Source: DASZHJ01 sp035517495
Lineage (GTDB): Bacteria; Pseudomonadota; Alphaproteobacteria; ATCC43930; CGMCC-115725
Assembly: GCA_035517495.1 (NCBI GenBank)
Contig: DATIYT010000075.1
Span: 131,801-195,800 of the forward strand
DNA: 64,000 nt
Direction: 5' to 3'
A program made the translations under genes and the position numbers. Below the pieces are notes generated by a model, which ran no database searches, was not told the origin of the DNA, and saw only the letters and a list, made by a program, of their open reading frames with translations. This document shows, one piece after another, positions 32,257-40,198 of this stretch. Position 1 is the first letter of the stretch, and the number at the start of each line of letters is the position of its first letter.

Positions 32257-33591
32257 ATGGCGCGCGCCGCCAAACCACTGAAACGCCCGGCTTCCGCATC
32301 GATGGCACGCGCGCGACTCCTACCCGGCGCCGCCCAGAAATATGATGCGAGCGCCGATCTGCTGACTTGGATGGGCGAGCATTTCCGGCTTTGCGGCGAT
32401 ATCTATCGGGCATCGATTTATGGGTCGAAAGTCTACGTGACCCGAGATCCTGTCCACGCCGAACACGTGCTCCGCGCGAACTGGCAGAATTATGTGAAGG
32501 GACGGGCGATCAAGCGGATCGGCTTTCTTCTTGGCAATGGGCTGATGGTGAGCGAAGGGCCATTTTGGAAGCGGCAGCGGCGCGCTATTCAGCCGGCCTT
32601 CCGCCGCAAGGCACTCGCTCACCTGGCGGAAATCACGGCCGATGCCAATGCCGCCCTGCTGAAGCGGTGGATTCGCGCCGCGCAGACGAAGAAGACCGTC
32701 GATGTTACCAGCGACCTCAGCCAAATGGTGCTGAACGTCGTGCTGACTTCGATCTTCGGCGAGGACTACGACGGCATCCGGCCTGCCTTCGAAATCCTCT
32801 CCAGGGAGACCGCGCGCGACCTGGAGTTTGCGCAGGCTTTCCGCTCGCTCGGACCGGTCATTTCCGCGGTCGTCACGCGTCGGCGAAGCCGGGACGCACT
32901 TTCCATGGACATGCTCGGCGCGCTCATGACCGCGGGCGATCGGGAGAGCGGCCAACCAATGTCGGACCGGCAGCTCGTCAGCGAGATCAAGACGCTTGTG
33001 GTGGCGGGACACGAGACCACCGCCGGCACATTGAATTGGGTCTGGTATGCGTTGTCCCAGGGCCGCTCGGTCGAGGCACGACTGGCGAGCGAACTCGAGT
33101 CCTCTCCCGCAAATGCGCCTCCCGCGCTCGACGATCTGGCGAAGTATCCCTACACGCGGCAAATCATCGAGGAGGCCCTGCGCTTATATCCGCCGGGCTG
33201 GCTGATGACTCGGCGCGCGCTTAGGGATGATCGCCTCGGCCCCTATTTCGTTCCCGCCGGCACGGAAATCTACATTCCGCCCTATTTCATTCATCGCAAC
33301 CCCGCTTATTGGGATCGGCCTGAGGAATTCGATCCCGATCGCTTCGCCCCGGATCGACCGCAGGAACGGCATCAGGCGGCAATGCTCGCGTTCTCCACCG
33401 GTCCCAGAAACTGCATCGGCGAATTCTTCGCCCGGGTCGAGATGCAGGTGCATCTGATGATGACGGCGAGGCAGCTTCGACTGCGTTATCCGGGGACGAC
33501 GCCGCCCGAGATCGACGCGAGCGTGAATCTGCGGAGCAAGAAAAAGCTGGTGATGGCTCCGGAACTCAAGTCGCAACTGCTGGCGAGGTGA
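32257..33591 (+). CDS. Cytochrome P450
   Basis: A 444-residue haem monooxygenase with the I-helix oxygen-binding AGHETT at 250-255, the ExxR pair Glu306/Arg309 in EALRLYPP, and the haem-thiolate loop FSTGPRNCIG with Cys386. RRAIQPAFRR near residue 109 is the C-helix haem contact. No transmembrane anchor is seen, so it is probably soluble and needs a separate ferredoxin and reductase, not found nearby. The sequence resembles bacterial CYP families related to fatty-acid or terpenoid hydroxylases. The 173-bp gap upstream contains a partial CACGGAGGACACGG repeat near 32138. Confidence 0.93.
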   Translation: MARAAKPLKRPASASMARARLLPGAAQKYDASADLLTWMGEHFRLCGDIYRASIYGSKVYVTRDPVHAEHVLRANWQNYVKGRAIKRIGFLLGNGLMVSEGPFWKRQRRAIQPAFRRKALAHLAEITADANAALLKRWIRAAQTKKTVDVTSDLSQMVLNVVLTSIFGEDYDGIRPAFEILSRETARDLEFAQAFRSLGPVISAVVTRRRSRDALSMDMLGALMTAGDRESGQPMSDRQLVSEIKTLVVAGHETTAGTLNWVWYALSQGRSVEARLASELESSPANAPPALDDLAKYPYTRQIIEEALRLYPPGWLMTRRALRDDRLGPYFVPAGTEIYIPPYFIHRNPAYWDRPEEFDPDRFAPDRPQERHQAAMLAFSTGPRNCIGEFFARVEMQVHLMMTARQLRLRYPGTTPPEIDASVNLRSKKKLVMAPELKSQLLAR

Positions 33592-33739
33592 GACCGCTCG
33601 TCATCATGGTCTCGCCGGCCGCAGCCACCACGGCGAGAGCGTCGCGATGCATGCTATCGGGCAAGTTGCCAGTCATCATATGACCAGATAACATTCTAAC
33701 CGCAATAGCCGCAGAGCTACCCAAAAGGGAGGAGCAGAG

Positions 33740-35044
33740 ATGAATGAGCGCTGGTTGCTGTCGCGCCGCAATTTCCTTCGCACCCTGGTCGGGACGGGCG
33801 TGATCGCCGCCTCCGACCTCAACTGGTGGGATGCTCCGTTGATCTCGCCGCGCAGAGCATGGGGTGCCGAGCCCGTCCACTTCCAATTCAGCGTGCCGGA
33901 GCCGACGCGCATCACGCTCGTCACCTCGCTGGTGGAGCGCTTCAACCAGTCGCAGAAGGACTTCGCCGTCGAGGTCGAGTTCGTGCCGCAAGCGCAGGCA
34001 AGGCAGAAGCTGATCAGCGCCATCAGCTCCGGCAGCCCGCCTGATCTCTGCCAGATATGGGACAACTGGCTCGGCCAGTTCCAGGGCATGGGCGCGCTCG
34101 AGGACCTGACCGCGCGGGTCAAATCCTGGAAGCATCAGCCGGACGTGCAGCCAACCGCGTGGCAGACAGTGACCGTCGGCAACGCGATCGTCTCCCTACC
34201 CTTGTCGGTTACGCTCGATGCGATCTTCTACCGCACCGACCGTCTTAAGGAATACGGCCTCAAGGAACCGACGCCGGACTGGACCTGGGACGACTTCCTG
34301 GCGTTGGCCCAAGGCTTCACCAAGGCGGACAAGAATCAATACGGCTACGGTATGCGCGGCGCCGGCACATGGGCGGTGCTCTATCCGAGCGAGTTCGCCT
34401 ACGCCAACGGCGCCGAAGTACTGAAGGACGGCAAGGTGGTGATCAATTCGAAGGAAGGGGTCGACGCGCTCGCTTGGTACATGGACCTCGCCCTTAAGCA
34501 TCACGTCACCCCGCCGAGTGCCGCCACCGACGGCTTCGTCGAGATCGTCGAGACCTTCGGCCGCGGCGTCACCAATATGTATCAGCACAACTCGGGTTCG
34601 GTCGGTCAGCAGAAGAAAAACGTCGGCGCCGACAAGTTCGCGACCTTGCCGGTGCCGATCGGTCCCGCCAAGAAGCGCGCCTCGTTCTATTTCTCGGAGA
34701 CGCTCACCGGGTTCAAGAATGCGCGCAACAAGGAGGGGGCCTGGCAATTCATGAGCTTCATGCTCGAAGACGAGCCTAGCCTCATGTACTGCAAGACGCT
34801 CGGCCTGCTGCCGGCGCGCAAGTCGATCCTCGATCAGCCCGATTTCAAGGACGACCCCGCGCTTGCGGGTTTTCGGAATTCATTCCCGTTCACGATCGTG
34901 AGCCCCTATCTCGCCTATGCGGGCTGGGGCGGCAAACTCGATTCAGACGGCGTTCCGCTGATGCAGCAGGCGATCGTCGGCAAGATTTCGCCGAAGGAAT
35001 GCCTCGACAAGTTCGCGGACATTCTGACCAAGAACATGAGCTAG
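33740..35044 (+). CDS. ABC sugar-type (family 1) substrate-binding protein, Tat-exported
   Basis: A 434-residue extracellular binding protein. The start LLSRRNFLRTLVGTGVIAAS is a twin-arginine signal. The mature protein has the family-1 pattern: FNQSQKDFAVEVEFVPQ, GSPPDLCQIWDNW, LPLSVTLDAIFYRTDRLKEYGL and TPDWTWDDFLALAQ, then NARNKEGAWQFMSFML. Such proteins bind sugars, glycosides or glycerol-phosphate. It heads an operon with two MalF/MalG-type permeases, a FadR-type regulator, an HpcH aldolase and a PanE-like gene. The ligand is unknown; a sugar acid is plausible given the aldolase. Confidence 0.9.
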   Translation: MNERWLLSRRNFLRTLVGTGVIAASDLNWWDAPLISPRRAWGAEPVHFQFSVPEPTRITLVTSLVERFNQSQKDFAVEVEFVPQAQARQKLISAISSGSPPDLCQIWDNWLGQFQGMGALEDLTARVKSWKHQPDVQPTAWQTVTVGNAIVSLPLSVTLDAIFYRTDRLKEYGLKEPTPDWTWDDFLALAQGFTKADKNQYGYGMRGAGTWAVLYPSEFAYANGAEVLKDGKVVINSKEGVDALAWYMDLALKHHVTPPSAATDGFVEIVETFGRGVTNMYQHNSGSVGQQKKNVGADKFATLPVPIGPAKKRASFYFSETLTGFKNARNKEGAWQFMSFMLEDEPSLMYCKTLGLLPARKSILDQPDFKDDPALAGFRNSFPFTIVSPYLAYAGWGGKLDSDGVPLMQQAIVGKISPKECLDKFADILTKNMS

Positions 35045-35059
35045 CTCGGCCGATCGATC

Positions 35060-35995
35060 ATGTCATCGGTCCAGGTCGCTCTCGGCAGCCGTCGCGCCCG
35101 CCCCCTGCTCAGCCTGCGGGCGCGCACGCTGCTGACCGGCTATGCCTATCTGGTGCCGGCGGCACTCTGCTTGCTTGCGACCGTGGCGGTGCCGATCGGC
35201 AAGGCGATTCAGATGAGCCTCTACGCCGACGTCCTGTTCAAACCGCAGGACTATCGCTTCATCGGGCTCGGCAACTACATCTACTTGGTCGAAGACCCCG
35301 TGTTCTGGTTGTCGCTCTGGAACTCGTTCGTCTGGGTGTTCGGCTCGGTCGTGCTGCAGTTCGTGGTCGGCTTCGCGGCGGCGCTGCTGCTGCACCAGGC
35401 TTTCGCCGGGCGCACGTTGCTGCGCACTTTGCTGCTGCTGCCCTGGGTCATCCCGGGGGTGGTGGTGGGGCTCATCTGGGAGTGGCTCTATCAGCCGAAT
35501 TACGGCGTGATCAACGACCTGCTGATCAACGCCGGCTTGCTGCACGATCGGGTCGCGTGGCTCTCGAACCCCGACCTCGCCATGGCGGCGGTGGTGTTCA
35601 CCAACGTTTGGCGCGGCATCCCGTTCTTCGCGATCATGCTGCTCGCGGGCCTGCAGGCGGTTCCCGACGAGCTCTACGAAGCGGCCCGCATCGACGGTGC
35701 GGGAGTATGGGCCCGTTTCTGGCACGTAACCCTGCCGCTGATGCGGCCCATCATCGTCGTCGCGACGGCGACGCGGATCATCTGGACCTTCAACTACGCC
35801 GATCTGATTTTCGTGATGACCAGCGGCGGGCCCGCCAACGCCACCCAGATCACGTCGACTTACACGCTGATGCAGGCCTATGCGAACCTCGACTTCGGCT
35901 ACGCGGCGGCGCTCTCCGTGGTCCTGCTGCTGGTGATGCTGGCGTTCACGGCCGCGTATCTGCGCATCACCAAGGGGGTCGAAGAGGCCCAATGA
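35060..35995 (+). CDS. ABC sugar permease, MalF/UgpA type
   Basis: A 311-residue inner-membrane subunit with six main transmembrane segments and the EAA motif YEAARIDGAGVWARFWHVTLPLMRP that docks on the ATPase. It follows the binding-protein gene by 15 bases and overlaps the next permease at ATGA (35992-35995). No ATPase gene was found in the cluster, so a shared MalK/UgpC-type ATPase encoded elsewhere must energise it. Confidence 0.9.
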   Translation: MSSVQVALGSRRARPLLSLRARTLLTGYAYLVPAALCLLATVAVPIGKAIQMSLYADVLFKPQDYRFIGLGNYIYLVEDPVFWLSLWNSFVWVFGSVVLQFVVGFAAALLLHQAFAGRTLLRTLLLLPWVIPGVVVGLIWEWLYQPNYGVINDLLINAGLLHDRVAWLSNPDLAMAAVVFTNVWRGIPFFAIMLLAGLQAVPDELYEAARIDGAGVWARFWHVTLPLMRPIIVVATATRIIWTFNYADLIFVMTSGGPANATQITSTYTLMQAYANLDFGYAAALSVVLLLVMLAFTAAYLRITKGVEEAQ

Positions 35996-36855
35996 GAGCG
36001 CGGCGCATCTCAGCGGGCCTCGCCGAGCGGCTCTTGGCCGGTCCGGTGCTCTGGGTTGGACTCGCCTTGCTCACCGCATTCGCCTTGGGTCCGTTCGTCT
36101 GGATGCTGCTCACGTCTTTGAAGGATCGGCAGGAGCTTTACGCCACGCCGCTGCAATATCTGCCGCACCACGTCACCTTCGAGAACTACGTCGAGGCTTG
36201 GACCTCGCCGATCACCCCCTTCAGCCGGTTCTTCTTGAACAGCCTCTGGGTCTGCTCGGTCACCATGGTCGCGACCACGGGTATCTCGGTGCTCGCGGGT
36301 TACGCCATCGCCCGCTTCCGCTTCGCCGGGCGCGACACGCTGCTGCTGATCTTCCTTGCGACGCAGATGTTCCCGAGCGTGCTGCTGATCGCCCCGCTGC
36401 TGACGCAGTGGCGCGCGCTCGGGCTCATCGACACCTATCAGGCGCTGATCTACTCGAACTTCTCGTTCACCGTGCCGTTCACGGTCTGGATGATGGTCGG
36501 TTACTTCAGCTCGATCCCGCGCGAGCTCGAGGAGAGCGCGATGATCGATGGATGCAGCCAGTTCGGCTCGCTCTGCCGCGTGGTGCTGCCGCTGGCGGCG
36601 CCCGGCATCGCCGCGACCGCGATTTTCGCCTTCGTCGTCTCCTGGAGCGAGCTGTTGTTCGCGATTTCGTTCACCACGCAGACCAGCATGCGCACGCTCT
36701 CGGCGGGCCTCCTCTACATGGTCGGACAGTACGAGGTGCAATGGGGGCCGCTCTCGGCGGGCGTCATCATGAGCACCGTGCCGGTCGCGATCCTGTTCAC
36801 CTTTCTGCAGCGGCATCTGATCCACGGCCTCACCGCGGGAGCCGTCAAGGGCTGA
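35992..36855 (+). CDS. ABC sugar permease, MalG/UgpE type
   Basis: A 287-residue inner-membrane subunit with six transmembrane segments and the EAA motif EESAMIDGCSQFGSLCRVVLPLAAPG. Its ATG is inside the stop of the first permease, so the two are made in equal amounts. An apparent longer frame starting at 34999 is a shadow of the preceding genes. It is followed after 20 bases by the regulator gene. Confidence 0.9.
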   Translation: MRARRISAGLAERLLAGPVLWVGLALLTAFALGPFVWMLLTSLKDRQELYATPLQYLPHHVTFENYVEAWTSPITPFSRFFLNSLWVCSVTMVATTGISVLAGYAIARFRFAGRDTLLLIFLATQMFPSVLLIAPLLTQWRALGLIDTYQALIYSNFSFTVPFTVWMMVGYFSSIPRELEESAMIDGCSQFGSLCRVVLPLAAPGIAATAIFAFVVSWSELLFAISFTTQTSMRTLSAGLLYMVGQYEVQWGPLSAGVIMSTVPVAILFTFLQRHLIHGLTAGAVKG

Positions 36856-36875
36856 GCCAATCCCGGACCAATCCA

Positions 36876-37637
36876 TTGAGCAAGATCTCGCAACGAAACC
36901 TCGCTTTGTTCAAGCCGCTGGGTGCGCCGCGCACCCTTACCGCGGAACTCGTCGCCCGATTCACCGCGGATATCGTCGACGGCAAGCTATCCCCCGGCTC
37001 GCAACTGCCGACCGAGCAGGAGATCATCGCGGCGACCGGCGTCAGCCGCACCGTCGTCAGGGAGGCGGTGGCGGCGTTGAAGGCCGATCGCCTGGTGGTC
37101 ACCCGCCAGGGGGTCGGCGCCTTCGTCGCCCATAACGTCCGACGGCCGTTTCGTGTCGATTTCGACGAAAGCTCGCCGCTGCAGGACGTGCTCAACGTCA
37201 TGGAGCTGCGCACCGGCGTCGAGGTGGAAGCGGCGGGCCTCGCCGCCGAACGTGCATCGCCGGCGCAGGTCCGGAAAATCGGCGATTGCTTTGCGGCGAT
37301 AAACGCCGACGTCGAGAAAGGCGGAAGCGCCATAGAGCAAGATTTCGCGTTTCACTGCGCGATCGCCGACGCCACCGGCAATCCGCAGTTCAAGCGGTTC
37401 CTTGAATATCTCGGCCGCTTCATGATCCCGCGGCGCACGGTCTGGAAGGATTCGGCGCCACCGACCAGGCGCCGCCAGCTCGATCTGTTTCAGCAGGAGC
37501 ACGAGCAGATCCTCGCCGCGATCCGCGAGCACGCGGTGACGCAGGCCCGCTCCGCCATGCAGCGCCACCTCGTCCACAGCCAGAACCGCTATCGCGAGAT
37601 CGCGGCAAAGCGTGGCACTACCACGGGCCGGCGCTGA
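36876..37637 (+). CDS. FadR-subfamily GntR transcriptional regulator
   Basis: A 253-residue regulator. The winged helix runs ELVARFTADIVDGKLSPGSQLPTEQEIIAATGVSRTVVREAVAALKADRLVVTRQGVGAFV, the hallmark of GntR proteins, and the C-terminal all-helical FCD domain has FAFHCAIADATGNPQF and QEHEQILAAIREHA with the metal-binding histidines. The best start is TTG 36876 (LSKISQRNLALF), since no ATG or GTG lies in a suitable position. It sits between the permeases and the aldolase and probably senses a metabolite of the imported sugar. TTG use may keep its level low. Confidence 0.88.
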   Translation: MSKISQRNLALFKPLGAPRTLTAELVARFTADIVDGKLSPGSQLPTEQEIIAATGVSRTVVREAVAALKADRLVVTRQGVGAFVAHNVRRPFRVDFDESSPLQDVLNVMELRTGVEVEAAGLAAERASPAQVRKIGDCFAAINADVEKGGSAIEQDFAFHCAIADATGNPQFKRFLEYLGRFMIPRRTVWKDSAPPTRRRQLDLFQQEHEQILAAIREHAVTQARSAMQRHLVHSQNRYREIAAKRGTTTGRR

Positions 37638-37674
37638 TGCTAGACTGAGGCGTTGCCACGAAGGGAGACATGCG

Positions 37675-38469
37675 ATGCGGCCCAATCGGATACGGGAAAT
37701 CTGGCAAGCTGGCGGCGCCGTTATCAACGGCTGGTGCGGCATTCCGAGCGCCTTCTGCGCCGAGGTCATGGCGCATATGGGCTGGGACTCCCTGGTGATC
37801 GACATGCAGCACGGCGTGATCGACTACCAGATGATGGTCTCGATGCTGCAGGGAATTTCGACCACGAACGTAACGCCCATGGTGCGCGTGCCCTGGAACG
37901 ATCCGGCCGCGGTGATGAAGTCGCTCGACGCCGGCGCCTACGGCATCATCTGCCCCATGATCAACAGCCGCAGGGAATGCGAGCAATTCGTCGGCGCCTG
38001 CCGTTACGCGCCCAAGGGTTATCGCAGCTCCGGCCCGATCCGCGCCTCGCTCTATGGCGGACCCGACTATCATGCCAAAGCCGATGAAACCATCATCGCC
38101 ATGGCGATGATCGAGACCGAGGCGGCGCTCGGCCAGCTCGACGCGATTTTGTCGACGCCCGGTCTCGACGCGATCTATGTCGGGCCGTCGGACCTCTCGC
38201 TCACCATGGGACTGCCGCCGGGCCTCGACAAGACCGACGAGCGCATGATCTCGGCATTGACGAAAATCCTCGAGGGTTGCCGCCGGCATGGGGTCAAGGC
38301 GGGCATCCATACCGGCAGCACCGCCTACGCAAAGCGCATGATCGGCATGGGATTCGCGTTCACGACCCTGTTGGGCGATGCGCGGCTGCTGACACTCGCG
38401 GGCCAACACACCGTGCGCGAGATGCGCGAAACCGGTGGAACCTCGAAGCCGGCGGGCTCGGTCTACTAG
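37675..38469 (+). CDS. HpcH/HpaI-family aldolase
   Basis: A 264-residue class II aldolase with a metal-dependent TIM barrel. VIDMQHGVIDY contains the catalytic His, MVRVPWNDPAAVMKSLDAGAYGIICPM the substrate Arg, MIETEAALG the metal Glu, and YVGPSDLSLTMG the metal Asp with the usual GPxDLS. The family cleaves 2-keto-3-deoxy sugar acids or 4-hydroxy-2-oxo acids to pyruvate and an aldehyde. GAAGGGAG precedes ATG 37675. Position beside a sugar ABC importer and a FadR-type regulator suggests a 2-keto-3-deoxy sugar acid as substrate, inferred only. Confidence 0.9.
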   Translation: MRPNRIREIWQAGGAVINGWCGIPSAFCAEVMAHMGWDSLVIDMQHGVIDYQMMVSMLQGISTTNVTPMVRVPWNDPAAVMKSLDAGAYGIICPMINSRRECEQFVGACRYAPKGYRSSGPIRASLYGGPDYHAKADETIIAMAMIETEAALGQLDAILSTPGLDAIYVGPSDLSLTMGLPPGLDKTDERMISALTKILEGCRRHGVKAGIHTGSTAYAKRMIGMGFAFTTLLGDARLLTLAGQHTVREMRETGGTSKPAGSVY

Positions 38470-38568
38470 ACGCAAGCGGTTGCACGGCGCGGGCTTGCTG
38501 AACTAGCATCCTTTCAAGGCTAAAACGTCGCGGCATATTCGCCGTCGTATAGAGGGAGCGCAGGGATC

Positions 38569-39639
38569 ATGGGTAAGAAATACAACGTCCTGATCATGGG
38601 TGCCTCGTATGGCTCGCTGCTCGCGACCAAGCTTTTGCTCGCGGGGCATTCGGCGAAGTTGATCTGTCTGCCGGCCGAAGCCGACCTCATCAACGCCGAG
38701 GGGATTCGCGTGCGCATGCCGGTCAAGGGCCGCGAGGGGCTCGTCGAGATCGACTCGCGCAAGCTCCCCGGCAAGGTAAACGCGGGCGGGCCCGCCGGCG
38801 TTGAACCCGCGGCTTTCGATCTGGTGGCGCTCGCGATGCAGGAGCCTCAGTATCGATTGGCCGGCGTGCGAGATTTGCTGGACCGGGTGGCGCTTTCCAA
38901 GGTGCCCTGCATGTCGATCATGAACATGCCGCCGCTCCCCTATCTCGCGCGCATTCCAAGCCTCGCCACGGAGGGACTTCGTCACTGCTACACCGACGCG
39001 ACGGTCTGGCGCAATTTCGATCCAGCGATGATTACCTTGTGCAGCCCCGACCCTCAGGCGTTCCGTCCGCCCGAGGAGCCGGTCAACGTGCTGCAAGTGA
39101 GCCTCCCCACCAACTTCAAGGCGGCGCGCTTCCAATCGGAGCAGCACACCCAGATCCTGCGGCAGTTGGAGGCGGACATCGAGGCGTCGCGCTTCGACAC
39201 CGGCAGCGGACAGGTCGAGCTCCCGGTCAAGCTCAAGGTGCACGAGTCGGTATTCGTGCCGCTCGCCAAGTGGAGCATGTTGCTGACCGGCAATTATCGG
39301 TGTGTGCAGAAGGACGGCATGCGCTCGATCCGCGATGCCGTGCACAGCGACCTGAAGGCTTCGCGGGCGGTCTACGAGTGGGTGGCATCGGTCTGCCGCG
39401 CGCTCGGCGCCTCGGCCGACGACCTGGTGCCGTTCGAGAAATACGCGGCCGCCGCCAACGGCCTCGTCAAGCCCTCCTCCGCGGCGCGCGCGCTCGCGGC
39501 GGGCGCTCCCAACATCGAGCGCGTGGACCTTTTGGTGCAGAGCATCGCGGCGCTTAAGGGCATGCGCAACGAAACGGTCGATCAAACGGTGACGCTGGTC
39601 GAAGGTTGGCTCGCCCACAACCGCAAGAAGGCGTCGTAA
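38569..39639 (+). CDS. Ketopantoate-reductase-like (ApbA/PanE) protein
   Basis: A 356-residue protein with an N-terminal nucleotide-binding fold (YNVLIMGASYGSLLATKLLLAGHSAKLICL) and a helical C-domain, as in PanE-type 2-oxo-acid reductases. The usual GAGAxG loop is altered to GASYGS, and the sequence differs enough from true PanE that another 2-oxo acid or opine-type substrate is likely. GGGAG precedes ATG 38569. It ends the sugar-acid gene group. A decayed copy of its last 35 or so codons lies at 43695-43815, see there. Confidence 0.75.
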   Translation: MGKKYNVLIMGASYGSLLATKLLLAGHSAKLICLPAEADLINAEGIRVRMPVKGREGLVEIDSRKLPGKVNAGGPAGVEPAAFDLVALAMQEPQYRLAGVRDLLDRVALSKVPCMSIMNMPPLPYLARIPSLATEGLRHCYTDATVWRNFDPAMITLCSPDPQAFRPPEEPVNVLQVSLPTNFKAARFQSEQHTQILRQLEADIEASRFDTGSGQVELPVKLKVHESVFVPLAKWSMLLTGNYRCVQKDGMRSIRDAVHSDLKASRAVYEWVASVCRALGASADDLVPFEKYAAAANGLVKPSSAARALAAGAPNIERVDLLVQSIAALKGMRNETVDQTVTLVEGWLAHNRKKAS

Positions 39640-39667
39640 ACGCCAATCCCGGGATCACACGTGCCGG

Positions 39668-40186
39668 CTAATGGCGGGCGCTCGGGACTGCTCGTCTTGA
39701 AACCTTGCGCCGCTTCGCCGCAGTCGAACCGCGCCGGGCCAGTACGTCGCGGAGCACCACGGCGTCGTTGTGCAGCTCGTCGCGCGCTGCATAGACCAGC
39801 GTGAGCCGGCCCCTAGAGCGCAATCCGGCGAAGTGTGAGCGGTTCGCCGTCAGATTGCGCGACAAAATCAACGAATCTAGAGCGTGATCCGATTCTGTCT
39901 GATCGGATCACGCTCTAGTCGCGATCAATCGCAGCTCGTTGAGAAGATCGGTCTTACCAGAGAGCTGGGCTCGATATTTCCTGCGGAATTCCCGCCACCG
40001 GTCGGGATCGTGGCCGAACCATTGGCGCAGTTCCGTGCTGGGCGCAACCTCCTTGAACCAGCGGTCGATGGCCGCGTCCGACTTGGTGAGTCCGCGCGGC
40101 CAGAGCCGATCCACGAGACCGCGGGTTCCGTCCGCCACCGATGGCGGCAAGTAGGCCCGTTTCAGAACAACATCCGGCTTCGCCAT
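39668..40186 (-). pseudogene. DUF488-family gene interrupted by a palindromic element
   Basis: Residues 1-90 (MAKPDVVLKRAYLPP, LVDRLWPRGLTKSDAAID, STELRQWFGHDPDRWREFR) are the well-conserved first two-thirds of a DUF488 (YeaO-like) protein. The expected next segment, GRLTLVYAARDELHNDAVVLRDVL, is found further on in the same frame (39727-39813), but between them lies the CTAG-bounded element at 39813-39918. The element adds 102 bases (34 codons) and keeps the frame, but brings one TGA (39908-39910). Joining the flanks with a single CTAG restores IATRGRLTLVYAARDE. The gene is therefore broken by one stop unless read through. It starts 12 bases after the cytochrome-porin gene. Confidence 0.82.
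39813..39918. mobile_element. CTAG-bounded palindromic MITE-like element inside the DUF488 gene
   Basis: The element begins and ends with CTAG, with terminal arms CTAGAGCGCAATCC and GGATCACGCTCTAG that are inverted copies with a few changes. It contains two hairpins: GCGCAATC...GATTGCGC (about 39818-39861) and GCGTGATCC...GGATCACGC (39881-39914), joined by a linker with a third CTAG at 39877. It has the look of the abundant Bradyrhizobium-type intergenic repeats that start CTAGAGCG. The host gene gives the empty site, which shows one CTAG (or the TA within it) was duplicated on insertion. IS630-family transposases use such TA/CTAG targets, so one may have moved it; that is inference. Confidence 0.75.
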
Positions 40187-40198
40187 GGCGCTCTCGGA

